From JBKEDC01 sp047975205 (GTDB lineage: Bacteria > Bacteroidota > Bacteroidia > Bacteroidales > Prolixibacteraceae), in contig JBKEDC010000003.1 of the NCBI GenBank assembly GCA_047975205.1, forward strand, positions 1 to 64,000: a stretch of 64,000 bases of DNA. The letters are read 5' to 3'. Of the stretch, positions 7,195 through 16,487 are shown in pieces. The stretch's first letter is position 1; each line of letters starts with the position of its first letter. Both the position numbers and the translations under genes were made by a program. The notes below the pieces were generated by a model. That model searched no databases. It saw only the letters and a program-made list of their open reading frames with translations, and had not been told where the DNA came from.

Positions 7195-9393
7195 ATGCAG
7201 AAATTAATTAAACTCATCATCATTCTATTGGCGTTTCAGGTCAATGTTTATGCGCAAAAAGAAATTACGATTAACGATGTGCAAGGTGCAAAACAAACCT
7301 TTCACCAAAAATCGGTTAGAGGATTTCATTCTTTAAATAATGATGAAAATTACTCGCGAAAAGAAGGTAATAAAATTGTAGAATACAGCTATAAAACGGG
7401 AAAAGAAGTTCGGGTAATTTTCAATCTAGATTCGATTAAATATGCCCCAATCGATCATTTCTCATCTTATGAATTCAGTCCTAATGAGGATAAAATATTG
7501 CTCGCAAGTAATATCGAATATATTTATCGTCGAACATTTAAGGCCAATTACTATATATGGAATACAGTTACCAAAGCTCTAACGCCTCTCTCTATAAAAG
7601 GAAAACAACAAGCGGCAAGCTTTTCGCCCAATGGTGAACGTATTGCTTTTGTGCGCGACAATAACCTTTTTGTGAAGAGTTTAAAATTCAATACTGAAAA
7701 TCAAGTGACTACCGATGGAGAGTTTAATAAAATCATCAATGGAGCACCTGATTGGGTTTATGAAGAAGAATTTTCCATGAACAAAGCCTACACATGGTCA
7801 CCCGATTCTAAATTTATCGCTTATATAAAATTTAACGAATCAGCTGTAAAAACATTCAACATGCAGCTATTTCAAGGTAAAGCTCCCTATTTAAAAGAAA
7901 ATGAACTTTATCCTTCTAATTACAGCTATAAGTATCCTAAAGCAGGCGAAAAAAACTCTATTGTGAGCGTTTACAGCTATGAACTCAAATCGAAAGCTAA
8001 TATTAAATGTGATGTAGGAGAAGAAAGCGATCAATATATCCCTCGCCTATATTGGACTGATGATGCTGCCGATTTATTGATTATGCGCATGAATCGTGGT
8101 CAAGATCAATTAGATATTTTAGCCACAAATCCCTACACCGGTGAAAGTCGTCCATTTATTAAAGAACAGAATAAAAGATACATTGCAGATTCATTCCTTG
8201 ATGATTTCCACGTTCTACCCGGAAATAAATATTTTGTTTTAACCAGTGAACGAAGTGGTTATTCACAGCTTTATCTTTATAATCGAAAAGGACAACTTGT
8301 ACGTCAACTTACTTCAGGAAAATTCGATGTAACTCAATTTTACGGCTATGATGCCAAACGAGAATTATTTTATTATCAAGCTGCCAAAGTAAATGCAATG
8401 CAGCGTGAAATTTATTATTTGAGTCTTAGCGGTAAAAAATCAGGGAAATTAAGCTCTGATGCAGGAACAAATTCAGCTACATTCAGCAACGGATATTCCT
8501 ATTATATTAATCGATTCACTAATTTAAACACGCCTTTAGTTACCACATTACACAACTGCAAAGGCAAACTTATTCGAGTATTAGAAGATAATGCTGAGTT
8601 AAAAGAAAAGTTATCTGAATATCAAATTTCAACAAAAGAATTTTTCCAATTTAAAACAGAAAATGGCGATACATTAAACGGTTGGATGATTAAGCCTAAA
8701 AACTTTGATTCTAACAAAAAATACCCGTTGCTAATGACTCAATATAGTGGTCCTGATTCACAACAAGTGCTTGATGTGTTCAGCGTAAATTGGTATAATT
8801 ATTTAGCCCAAGAAGGATTCGTTGTTGCTTGTGTTGACCCTAGGGGAACAGGAGCACGCGGAGAAGATTTCAGAAAGTGCACTTACTTAAAACTGGGTAA
8901 ATTAGAATCTGACGATCAAATATCAGCTGCAAAATATTTAGGAAGTCTTCCTTTTATTGACAAAGCAAATATTGCTATCTGGGGGTGGAGTTATGGTGGT
9001 TTTATGACCTTGTTAAGTTTAGAAAAAGGAGGCGATGTGTTTAAAGCCGGAGTAGCCATTGCTCCCGTCACTCATTGGAAGTTTTATGACAGTGTATATA
9101 CCGAAAGATATATGCGTACACCTCAAATGAATCCGGATGGCTATGATGATAATTCTCCCCTTCTTCATCCGGAAGGCATAACCGGAAGGCTGTTATTAGT
9201 TCATGGCTCTGCCGATGATAATGTGCACTTCCAAAATTCAATGGAAATGAGCGAGGCTCTTGTTCAAGCCGGTATCCAATTCGATATGGCTGTTTATACG
9301 AATAGGAATCACAGCATATCAGGCGGTAATACGCGTGTTCATCTATACACCCGAGTAACTGATTTTTTAGAACGAGAGTTACAAGGCAAATAA
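7195..9393 (+). CDS. Dipeptidyl peptidase IV (S9B)
   Basis: A 732-aa exported serine peptidase that removes Xaa-Pro or Xaa-Ala dipeptides from peptide N-termini. The signal peptide ends near VYAQ (residue 21). The beta-propeller contains DWVYEEEFSM, whose glutamates anchor the substrate N-terminus in the DPP IV family. The alpha/beta-hydrolase domain has GWSYGG with Ser599 as nucleophile, Asp in GSADDNVHF, and His in NRNHSI. Length and order match the family. It is probably co-transcribed with the kinase 22 bp upstream and ends at a strong terminator. It feeds the peptide-based metabolism seen elsewhere in the window. Confidence 0.95.
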   Translation: MQKLIKLIIILLAFQVNVYAQKEITINDVQGAKQTFHQKSVRGFHSLNNDENYSRKEGNKIVEYSYKTGKEVRVIFNLDSIKYAPIDHFSSYEFSPNEDKILLASNIEYIYRRTFKANYYIWNTVTKALTPLSIKGKQQAASFSPNGERIAFVRDNNLFVKSLKFNTENQVTTDGEFNKIINGAPDWVYEEEFSMNKAYTWSPDSKFIAYIKFNESAVKTFNMQLFQGKAPYLKENELYPSNYSYKYPKAGEKNSIVSVYSYELKSKANIKCDVGEESDQYIPRLYWTDDAADLLIMRMNRGQDQLDILATNPYTGESRPFIKEQNKRYIADSFLDDFHVLPGNKYFVLTSERSGYSQLYLYNRKGQLVRQLTSGKFDVTQFYGYDAKRELFYYQAAKVNAMQREIYYLSLSGKKSGKLSSDAGTNSATFSNGYSYYINRFTNLNTPLVTTLHNCKGKLIRVLEDNAELKEKLSEYQISTKEFFQFKTENGDTLNGWMIKPKNFDSNKKYPLLMTQYSGPDSQQVLDVFSVNWYNYLAQEGFVVACVDPRGTGARGEDFRKCTYLKLGKLESDDQISAAKYLGSLPFIDKANIAIWGWSYGGFMTLLSLEKGGDVFKAGVAIAPVTHWKFYDSVYTERYMRTPQMNPDGYDDNSPLLHPEGITGRLLLVHGSADDNVHFQNSMEMSEALVQAGIQFDMAVYTNRNHSISGGNTRVHLYTRVTDFLERELQGK

Positions 9394-9422
9394 TAATAGA
9401 AGGGTAAATATTTGCCACAAGT

Positions 9423-9469
9423 AAAAAAGGTCTGATGAAATAATGTAGCTATTTCATCAGACCTTTTTT
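9423..9469 (+). terminator. Terminator of DPP IV transcript
   Basis: A 19-bp perfect stem (9423-9441 with 9451-9469) flanked by A6 and T7, with a 9-base loop: a textbook intrinsic terminator. Confidence 0.93.
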
Positions 9470-9789
9470 TATATTTCTTCATTGATTTGCAACGCATTAG
9501 GAATACAACGACTATATATTTCTTCATTTTATGCCGTTTTTTGCATTATTTCTAAAAAAATATGAGCATAAAAAGTATTCTCGCCAGGTATTCTGTAGAA
9601 GATATGACTGCTAAAAACATTTTTCATCCCTTTTCTTATGACAGAATAAGCCTAACTAATATTTTTTTATGCTATCTATCGACAATTATAGGTACTAAAA
9701 ACAATTTTTAGTATCATCTGCAAAAGAGTATGCTTACTCAAATAATATCTTCCGTGTCTTCCCAAAAAAATAGATAAAACTAAATTGAT

Positions 9790-9797
9790 TATATTTG
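9790..9797 (+). promoter_or_regulatory. Bacteroidetes -7 element for fabD
   Basis: TATATTTG matches TAnnTTTG and lies 27 bp before the fabD ATG. No clear -33 TTTG is seen. Confidence 0.6.
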
Positions 9798-9824
9798 CGG
9801 ATAATTTGTTTAAAAATTAATATC

Positions 9825-10706
9825 ATGAAAGCATATGTATTCCCCGGTCAAGGGGCACAATTCCCGGGAATGGGAAAGGACTTATACGACAACTCACCTG
9901 TTGCTAAAGAATTGTTTAATAAATCTAACGAAATATTAGGCTTTGACATTACTAAAGTTATGTTTGAAGGAACAGCCGAGGATTTAAAACAGACTAAAGT
10001 TACTCAGCCTGCTGTTTTCTTGCATTCTGTACTTTTGGCTAAAACAATTGAAAATTTTAAGCCGGAAATGGTTGCAGGACACTCCTTAGGCGAATTTTCA
10101 GCGTTAGTTGCTTCCGGAGCCCTAACTTTTGAGGATGGATTAAAATTGGTTTCTCAACGTGCCATGGCTATGCAAAAAGCTTGCGAGCTACAAGCGTCAA
10201 CAATGGCTGCTATCATCGGATTAGAAGATACTGTTGTTGAAGAGGTTTGCAATACTATCGATGAGGTTGTGGTGGCTGCAAATTATAATTGCCCGGGACA
10301 ATTGGTTATATCCGGTTCTATTGAAGGAGTAAATAAAGCTTGCGAGATTTTAAAAGAAAAAGGAGCTAAAAGAGCTTTAGTTCTTCCGGTTGGCGGAGCA
10401 TTTCACTCCCCTCTTATGGAACCTGCTCGCGAAGAACTGGCAGCAGCTATCAAAGCAACTACTTTTAATACACCTGTCTGCCCAATATATCAAAATGTAA
10501 ATGCAAAGCCTGAAACTAATCCTGATAACATTAAAGCCAACTTAATTGCTCAGTTAACTGCCCCTGTAAGATGGACTCAAACCGTTAAAAATATGATTGC
10601 TGATGGTGCAACTGATTTTACAGAGGTAGGTCCGGGAAAAGCACTTCAAGGTATGATTATAAAGATTGACCGAAGTGTAAACCTAAGCGGAATAAGTAGC
10701 TTATAA
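9825..10706 (+). CDS. fabD: Malonyl CoA-acyl carrier protein transacylase
   Basis: FabD loads malonyl groups onto acyl carrier protein for fatty-acid synthesis in the cytosol. The start at 9825 gives 293 aa beginning MKAYVFPGQGAQFPGMG; a longer in-frame TTG extension overlaps the promoter element and is rejected. Catalytic Ser87 lies in GHSLGE, and the partner histidine in GGAFHSPLM. QNVNAKPETNP and TEVGPGKALQGM complete the family signature. It stands alone, with its own promoter and terminator. Confidence 0.97.
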   Translation: MKAYVFPGQGAQFPGMGKDLYDNSPVAKELFNKSNEILGFDITKVMFEGTAEDLKQTKVTQPAVFLHSVLLAKTIENFKPEMVAGHSLGEFSALVASGALTFEDGLKLVSQRAMAMQKACELQASTMAAIIGLEDTVVEEVCNTIDEVVVAANYNCPGQLVISGSIEGVNKACEILKEKGAKRALVLPVGGAFHSPLMEPAREELAAAIKATTFNTPVCPIYQNVNAKPETNPDNIKANLIAQLTAPVRWTQTVKNMIADGATDFTEVGPGKALQGMIIKIDRSVNLSGISSL

Positions 10707-10743
10707 ACAAGAACATATCTCACCGATAAAAGGTGAAAAAGTT

Positions 10744-10767
10744 AAGACGTGCCGTTGCGCACGTCTT
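10744..10767 (+). terminator. Terminator of fabD
   Basis: A 9-bp stem AAGACGTGC/GCACGTCTT with a 6-base loop, followed by TTC and T-rich sequence, 38 bp after the fabD stop. Confidence 0.85.
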
Positions 10768-10799
10768 TTCTATTACTTACAACATCATATATTCAGAAT

Positions 10800-11633
10800 A
10801 TGTTAAACTTCATTGTAAATCAAGAGCGTTGCACCCAATGTGGGTTGTGTGTTAAAGACTGTCCGGTGCTTATCATCGATGGTAAAACAGAGTACCCGGA
10901 AATAAAATCGGGGAAAGAACAGAATTGTCTAAAGTGTCAACATTGTTTAGCTATTTGCCCATCGGCAGCTATTTCCATATTGGGAAAACAACCTGAAAAC
11001 AGCATTCCCACTTTCAAACCAAATCCGGAATCGGTCGATTTAGGAAAGCTTATCCAAACACGCCGTTCTGTCCGTCGTTTCAAAGAAGAGAATATTCAAT
11101 CAGAACTCATTGATGAACTAATCGTAACTGCCTCTCATGCCCCGACTGCTAAAAATGAGAATGCTGTTCAATTTACAGTCGTAGATAGCATGGAAGATAT
11201 GGCCATACTTAGTAAGGCCACCTACAGTCATATAAAAGAGAGTGTCGAAAAAAACAAACTACCTGAATCGTTAGCTTATTTAGCCAATTTTGCAAAAGTT
11301 TGGGAAGCAAAAGGCTTGAATATCATCTTTCGTAATGCACCTCATTTGTTAATTTTTTCAGCTCCAAAAGATAACACTCAACCTATTGTCGACAGTTGCA
11401 TTGCTGCCTCTTACTTTGAGTTATTGGCTAATAGTCATGGTATTGCTACATTGTGGAATGGTTTTGCCAAATCAGCTTTTGAAGGAACACCATCTGATTT
11501 AAAAATTAAACTGGGTATTCCTAAAGATCACATCATTGCAGCCGTATTATCATTCGGAAAGCCCGCTGTGAAATATGCGCGTTCTGTGCAAAATGATAAT
11601 CCAAGTATCAAGAAAATTAAACTGAACAGTTAA
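10800..11633 (+). CDS. Ferredoxin-nitroreductase fusion protein
   Basis: A 277-aa cytosolic flavoprotein. The first 55 residues form a 2[4Fe-4S] ferredoxin: Cys11, 14, 17, 21 (CTQCGLCVKDC) and Cys43, 46, 49, 53 (CLKCQHCLAIC). A nitroreductase domain follows, opening with TRRSVRRFKEENI, then SHAPTAKNENAVQF for FMN binding and GIATLWNGF. The start at 10800 (MLNFIVNQERC) is preferred because an upstream in-frame extension runs into the fabD terminator. The fusion would let ferredoxin-level electrons reach the flavin directly; the natural substrate is unknown. This architecture is common in anaerobes. Confidence 0.9.
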   Translation: MLNFIVNQERCTQCGLCVKDCPVLIIDGKTEYPEIKSGKEQNCLKCQHCLAICPSAAISILGKQPENSIPTFKPNPESVDLGKLIQTRRSVRRFKEENIQSELIDELIVTASHAPTAKNENAVQFTVVDSMEDMAILSKATYSHIKESVEKNKLPESLAYLANFAKVWEAKGLNIIFRNAPHLLIFSAPKDNTQPIVDSCIAASYFELLANSHGIATLWNGFAKSAFEGTPSDLKIKLGIPKDHIIAAVLSFGKPAVKYARSVQNDNPSIKKIKLNS

Positions 11634-11795
11634 TCTTATAAACAACACTTATCACACACCTCTCTCTCCCACCTTTTTATAGGTAAAAAAAGATGAAATG
11701 TAGTTTGAATCAAAATGCAATGGATTGCACAAAATTTTATGGTGAAATTATCTACTTTTTAATCGGTGTAATGACAAATATTTTCCATATTTCCT

Positions 11796-11803
11796 TAATT
11801 TTG
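11796..11803 (+). promoter_or_regulatory. -7 element for pfp
   Basis: TAATTTTG matches TAnnTTTG, 43 bp before the pfp ATG. Confidence 0.5.
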
Positions 11804-11846
11804 AGCTGAAAAGAATTTATTAATTTATAAAAATAACACACTAACC

Positions 11847-13505
11847 ATGAGTATTAGTGCATTACAGAAAGCTCGCGCAAGTTACGAGCCAAAACTTCCC
11901 AAATCATTAAAAGGATCCGTAAAAATCGTAGAAGGAAACGCTACTGAATCTATTGCCGATCAAGCAGAGATTAAGAACTTATTCCCTAACACATATGGAA
12001 TGCCTCTTCTTAAGTTTGAGGAAGCTGTTACCAGTGAAAATTTACCTGCTGTAAACGTAGGAGTAATTCTTTCCGGCGGACAAGCTCCCGGTGGTCATAA
12101 TGTTATTTCCGGTATATTTGACGGAATTAAAAATTTAAACTCCAACAGTAAATTATACGGCTTTCTTGGCGGTCCCGGCGGATTAGTCGATCATGATTAT
12201 CGGGAGATTACAACCGAATATCTAAATGATTTTCGCAACACCGGCGGTTTTGATATCATTGGATCAGGTCGTACAAAGTTAGAAGAGACAGCTCAGTTCG
12301 ACAAAGGGTTAGAGATCTTACAGCAGCTTGACATCAAAGCTTTGGTTATTATTGGTGGTGATGATTCAAACACAAATGCTTGTGTATTAGCAGAATATTA
12401 TGCTGCCAAAAATGCCGGAGTACAAGTGATTGGCTGTCCTAAAACTATCGATGGCGACTTGAAGAATGAAATGATTGAAACATCATTCGGTTTTGACACT
12501 GCCGTAAAAGTATATTCAGAGTTAATTGGCAATATCCAACGCGATGCCAACTCAGCTAAAAAATATTGGCACTTTATCAAACTAATGGGTCGTTCCGCAT
12601 CGCATATCGGCTTAGAGGCAGCCTTGCAAACACAACCTAACATAACTCTAATCTCAGAAGAGGTTGCAGAAAAGAAACAAACCTTAAGTGAGATTGTAGA
12701 ATATATGGCCAATATCATTGCTAAGCGTTCAGAAAATGGAGAAAACTTTGGTGTAGCTCTTATACCTGAAGGTTTGGTTGAGTTTGTTCCTGAGATGAAA
12801 GCTTTGATTACTGAATTAAATGATATTTTAGCTGAGGGTTCTGAAAAAGAGGCAAAATTTAAATCATATACTGATAAATCAGAAGGTCGCGCTTACGTAG
12901 CTAGTATTCTATCCGCAGAATCGTCAAAAGTATATACGTCGCTACCTGCTCTTATCGCCGATCAATTAACATTGGATCGTGATCCTCACGGTAACGTACA
13001 AGTTTCTTTAATTGAAACAGAAAAGCTTTTAGGAGAGATGGTTAAAACACGATTGATCGAGATGAAATCTGAAGATAAATTCTCAGGCAAGTTTGGAACT
13101 CAATTTCACTTCTTCGGTTACGAAGGTCGTTGTGCTGCCCCATCAAACTTTGATGCTGATTATTGTTATTCATTAGGATATACGGCATCGGTTCTTATCG
13201 GCTCAGGAAAAACAGGCTATATGTCTTCGGTTCGTAATACCACAGCTCCTGCAGCAGAGTGGATTGCCGGTGGCGTACCGATTACCATGATGATGAACAT
13301 GGAAAAACGCCATGGTCATATGAAACCTGTTATTCAAAAAGCTTTAGTGGAATTAGATGGAGCTCCATTTAAACATTTGGAAGCTAATCGCGAGAAATGG
13401 GCAATTGAAACTTCATATTTGTATCCCGGTCCTATCCAATATTGGGGACCAACTGAAGTTTGCGATAGGACGACTGTAACTCTACAGCTAGAAAGCAAAA
13501 AATAG
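11847..13505 (+). CDS. pfp: Diphosphate-fructose-6-phosphate 1-phosphotransferase
   Basis: The enzyme interconverts fructose-6-phosphate and fructose-1,6-bisphosphate using pyrophosphate instead of ATP, so glycolysis here is reversible at this step and saves ATP. At 552 aa it belongs to the long PPi-PFK class. GGDDS at residues 170-174 has Asp where ATP enzymes have Gly, and PKTIDGD (198-204) carries the lysine typical of PPi dependence. Further landmarks are LSGGQAPGGHN and KLMGRSASHIGLE. It is monocistronic, with its own promoter element and a strong terminator shared with the convergent LacI-type gene. Confidence 0.96.
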   Translation: MSISALQKARASYEPKLPKSLKGSVKIVEGNATESIADQAEIKNLFPNTYGMPLLKFEEAVTSENLPAVNVGVILSGGQAPGGHNVISGIFDGIKNLNSNSKLYGFLGGPGGLVDHDYREITTEYLNDFRNTGGFDIIGSGRTKLEETAQFDKGLEILQQLDIKALVIIGGDDSNTNACVLAEYYAAKNAGVQVIGCPKTIDGDLKNEMIETSFGFDTAVKVYSELIGNIQRDANSAKKYWHFIKLMGRSASHIGLEAALQTQPNITLISEEVAEKKQTLSEIVEYMANIIAKRSENGENFGVALIPEGLVEFVPEMKALITELNDILAEGSEKEAKFKSYTDKSEGRAYVASILSAESSKVYTSLPALIADQLTLDRDPHGNVQVSLIETEKLLGEMVKTRLIEMKSEDKFSGKFGTQFHFFGYEGRCAAPSNFDADYCYSLGYTASVLIGSGKTGYMSSVRNTTAPAAEWIAGGVPITMMMNMEKRHGHMKPVIQKALVELDGAPFKHLEANREKWAIETSYLYPGPIQYWGPTEVCDRTTVTLQLESKK

Positions 13506-13519
13506 ATGATGGTTTAATG

Positions 13520-13566
13520 GATTAAGAGAAGCTCTATACTTATTTTTGATAGAGCTTCTCTTAATC
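13520..13566. terminator. Bidirectional terminator between pfp and the LacI-type gene
   Basis: An 18-bp perfect stem (13520-13537 with 13549-13566) around an 11-base loop. Confidence 0.88.
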
Positions 13567-13624
13567 TAGCGTTCAACAAAACCTCATAAGGGAAAAGAAG
13601 TCATTTTCAAACCCCTTAAACTTT

Positions 13625-14650
13625 TCACTTACGTCGAGAGGATTCTCTCACAATGAGCTCTGTTGGAACCACTATTGTTTGATGCTCTGTCGTGATTTGC
13701 TTACTTTCAATCTCACTAATTAATAGTTCTGCAGCATTTTCACCCATCTCGTAAGCTGGTTGCTTAAGTGTCGATATTGATGGAGTGACCAGTGCCGAAG
13801 CCGGTTCATCGCTAAATCCAATCACACCAAAATCTTGAGGAACTTGAATGTTTATCTCTTTCAAATAGCTTAACACACTCAAAGCAGAAGTATCATTACC
13901 ACAAAACAAAGCATCGGGCGGTGTGGGTAGTGATAAAAGGTGTTTAATTGCATCTTGACCATCAATGCGTGTTAATCGATTATGAATAATATATTCTTCA
14001 TTAATAAGCAATCCATTCTCTTCCAGAGCTGCCTTATAACCTGCCATTCGATCATTATAGGTGTGCAATACTGTTGGTCCTGCTAGATGTGCAATGAGTT
14101 TGTAACCTTGATCTATTAGATGTTGCGTAGCCTTTACTCCCATTCCAAAGTCATCAACTACAATTTTATGCGCTTTGAGCTGAGGAACTACTCTATCAAA
14201 GAATACAATAGGTGTCTTACTAGCCTCAAAAACATTAAAATGCTCAAATTCATTAGTCTGCATACTGATTGAAGCTATAATTCCATCTACACGATTAGAA
14301 AACATAGATTGCACAATTTGCTTTTCATTGGCTAGTAAATCTTTTGATTGAGATATAATAACACTATAACCCAATTTAAAAGCAACATCTTCTACCCCAC
14401 TAATAAAAGAAGAGAAAAAATGTCGATTAATGAGCGGAACCACGATCCCAATAGTATTTGATTTCCTATTACGTAAATTTGAAGCTAAAACATTAGGCTG
14501 ATACCCTAAACTTTGGGCTTTCGCTTTTATTCTGGCTTTAGTCTTATCGCTTATTCGAGGATTATCATTTAAAGCTCTAGATACTGTAGAAGCTGAAATC
14601 TTTAGTTCTTTAGCAATATCATGAATAGTTATCGAATTTTCCTTACTCAT
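13625..14650 (-). CDS. LacI-family transcriptional regulator, probable hexuronate (kdu) repressor
   Basis: A 341-aa regulator with an N-terminal LacI HTH (residues 7-27: TIHDIAKELKISASTVSRALN) and hinge helix (NVLASNLR), then a periplasmic-binding-protein-like effector domain (SNTIGIVVPLINRHFFSSF to IVVPTELIVRESS). The start at 14650 (MSKENSIT) is chosen because the 16 residues upstream are not LacI-like. It is transcribed divergently from kduI-kduD across a 175-bp spacer containing a 12-bp palindrome with a central CG (14717-14728), typical of LacI-family operators. Control of kdu by this protein, with an unsaturated uronate-derived effector, is inference from position. Confidence 0.9.
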   Translation of the reverse strand: MSKENSITIHDIAKELKISASTVSRALNDNPRISDKTKARIKAKAQSLGYQPNVLASNLRNRKSNTIGIVVPLINRHFFSSFISGVEDVAFKLGYSVIISQSKDLLANEKQIVQSMFSNRVDGIIASISMQTNEFEHFNVFEASKTPIVFFDRVVPQLKAHKIVVDDFGMGVKATQHLIDQGYKLIAHLAGPTVLHTYNDRMAGYKAALEENGLLINEEYIIHNRLTRIDGQDAIKHLLSLPTPPDALFCGNDTSALSVLSYLKEINIQVPQDFGVIGFSDEPASALVTPSISTLKQPAYEMGENAAELLISEIESKQITTEHQTIVVPTELIVRESSRRK

Positions 14651-14716
14651 CTTTTCTATGATTAAAATTAGGGGGTTGTTTAACGAATGCTTTAACACAA
14701 AATTAGAATAATATGC

Positions 14717-14728
14717 GCAATCGATTGC
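14717..14728. promoter_or_regulatory. Candidate LacI-type operator
   Basis: GCAATCGATTGC is a perfect 12-bp palindrome centred on CG, the usual form of LacI-family operators. It ends 20 bp before the kduI -7 element, so a bound repressor would cover the -33 region. Confidence 0.65.
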
Positions 14729-14748
14729 TTATTTTCCGTATTATATTA

Positions 14749-14756
14749 TAAATTTG
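14749..14756 (+). promoter_or_regulatory. -7 element for kduI-kduD
   Basis: TAAATTTG matches TAnnTTTG, 69 bp before the kduI ATG and just downstream of the palindromic operator candidate. Confidence 0.6.
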
Positions 14757-14825
14757 CCTTAAATTGCATCCGCGAGCTGCGAAGTTAACCTTAACGATTT
14801 ATTTACAATACAAAATACGCATATT

Positions 14826-15668
14826 ATGACAATTAATTTTGAAGAACGTTACGCTTATAACCCTGAGGATTTCAAGTCGTATGAAACGGAACGTATCCGC
14901 AAAGAGTTCTTAGTGGAGAAGGTGATGGAAGCCGGTAATATCAATATGGTTTATTCTCATATTGAACGATTTATCACTGCCGGTGCTGTTCCAACAACAA
15001 AACCATTAAAATTAGAGCCAGTTGATGCTCTAAAGTCTGAATATTTCTGCGAACGCCGCGAAGTGGGTATTATCAATATTGGTGCAGCAGGGACTATTTC
15101 TGTGGATGGTAAAGTTTACAATGTAGGAAATAAAGAAGCTATGTACATTGGCAAGGGCTCTAAAGAAGTTATTTTTGCTTCAAACGATGCTTTAAATCCT
15201 GCTAAATATTATATCAACTCAGCTCCGGCTCATAAGGAATACCCTACTAAGCTAGTCACCAAAAACGATGCCAATGTACTTCATATGGGATCTCTTGAAA
15301 CTTCAAATGAACGAGACATCAATCAAATGATTATTAATGGAGTTGTTGAAACTTGCCAACTTCAAATGGGTATGACAGAATTGAATCCCGGATCTGTTTG
15401 GAACACGATGCCGGTGCATTTACATTCTCGTCGTAATGAAGTTTATTTCTATTTTGAAGTTCCGGAAGAACAAGCTGTTTGTCACTTTATGGGTGAACCA
15501 AAAAACACGCGCAATATCTGGATGCATAATGAGCAAGCTGTTATTTCGCCTGCATGGTCTATTCACTCTGCTGCAGGAACTAGCAACTACACTTTCATTT
15601 GGGGTATGGCCGGCGAAAATCTAGATTATACAGATCAAGATTGGTTTAAAGCCACAGATTTAAAATAG
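14826..15668 (+). CDS. kduI: 5-dehydro-4-deoxy-D-glucuronate isomerase
   Basis: KduI converts 4-deoxy-L-threo-5-hexosulose uronate, released from pectin or unsaturated uronides, to 3-deoxy-D-glycero-2,5-hexodiulosonate in the cytosol. It is 280 aa (E. coli about 278) with a bicupin fold. The zinc-site region is MPVHLHSRRNEVYFYFE, with histidines and glutamate in cupin order, followed by HFMGEPKNTRNIWMHNEQAV and SPAWSIHSAAGTSNY. It is first in the kduI-kduD operon, 24 bp before kduD, divergent from the LacI-type gene. Confidence 0.97.
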   Translation: MTINFEERYAYNPEDFKSYETERIRKEFLVEKVMEAGNINMVYSHIERFITAGAVPTTKPLKLEPVDALKSEYFCERREVGIINIGAAGTISVDGKVYNVGNKEAMYIGKGSKEVIFASNDALNPAKYYINSAPAHKEYPTKLVTKNDANVLHMGSLETSNERDINQMIINGVVETCQLQMGMTELNPGSVWNTMPVHLHSRRNEVYFYFEVPEEQAVCHFMGEPKNTRNIWMHNEQAVISPAWSIHSAAGTSNYTFIWGMAGENLDYTDQDWFKATDLK

Positions 15669-15692
15669 TAAAAAAATTAAACAAAAATAAAT

Positions 15693-16487
15693 ATGCAAGA
15701 ATTATTTGATTTATCGGGCAAAGTAGCCCTAGTAACCGGCGGCACACACGGTATTGGTATGGCTGTTGGTAAAGCATTGGCAAAAAGCGGTGCTAAATTA
15801 TGCGTCAATGATATTAATGACGAGAAACTTGCCGAATGTAAAGCTGAATACGCCAAATGTGGTATTGATGTATACACGCTAAACTTCGATGTTACTAATG
15901 AAGCTGCCGTTGATGCCGGAATCTCCGAAATAGAGAAAAATATAGGCGTAATTGATATTTTAGTCAATAATGCAGGTATCATTAAACGCATCCCTATTTT
16001 GGATATGCCAATTAAAGACTTCGAACAAGTTATTGATATTGATTTGGTAGCCCCACTCATACTTGCCAAACGTGTTGCTCCTAATATGATTAAACAACGT
16101 TCGGGTAAAATCATCAATATGTGTTCTATGATGAGCGTTTATGGCAGGAATTCAGTTTCAGCATACGCTGCTGCCAAAGGAGGGTTAAAACTCTTAACCG
16201 CCAACATGTGTTGCGAATGGGCAAAATATAATGTTCAGATTAATGGAATAGGACCCGGATATATTGCTACTTCTCAAACCGGACCTATTCGTGAAAATGG
16301 ACATCCATTTAATGATCTTGTAATGATGAGAACTCCTGCCGGACGTTGGGGAGAACCAGAAGACGTTGGTAATGCCGCTATTTTCTTAGCCTCGAAAGCT
16401 GCCAATTTTGTAAATGGTCAAGTGCTATATGTTGATGGTGGTATTCTAGCTAACTTTGGTTATGTAGCCGGAGAAAATGATTTATAA
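15693..16487 (+). CDS. kduD: 2-deoxy-D-gluconate/2,5-diketo-3-deoxygluconate reductase (SDR)
   Basis: A short-chain dehydrogenase that reduces the KduI product to 2-keto-3-deoxygluconate using NADH. The 264-aa chain has the cofactor motif TGGTHGIG near residue 17, NNAG after ILV, and the catalytic pair in SMMSVYGRNSVSAYAAAKGG. KduI next to it makes KduD the best choice among SDRs; a gluconate 5-dehydrogenase would look similar. The genes for KDG kinase and aldolase are not in the window. Confidence 0.92.
   Translation: MQELFDLSGKVALVTGGTHGIGMAVGKALAKSGAKLCVNDINDEKLAECKAEYAKCGIDVYTLNFDVTNEAAVDAGISEIEKNIGVIDILVNNAGIIKRIPILDMPIKDFEQVIDIDLVAPLILAKRVAPNMIKQRSGKIINMCSMMSVYGRNSVSAYAAAKGGLKLLTANMCCEWAKYNVQINGIGPGYIATSQTGPIRENGHPFNDLVMMRTPAGRWGEPEDVGNAAIFLASKAANFVNGQVLYVDGGILANFGYVAGENDL

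Larger units (their letters stand above)
9394..9824. other. Intergenic region between DPP IV and fabD
   Basis: This 431-bp spacer holds the DPP IV terminator (9423-9469), a short AT-only hairpin (TACTAAAAA 9693-9701 with TTTTTAGTA 9705-9713), a repeated word ATATTTCTTCATT (about 9470 and 9517), and the fabD -7 element. I see no coding sequence or tRNA. Confidence 0.6.

Noticed and set aside
15677..16117. 146-codon antisense frame across kduD
   Set aside because: It is a shadow of the strongly supported kduD gene and has no independent features.
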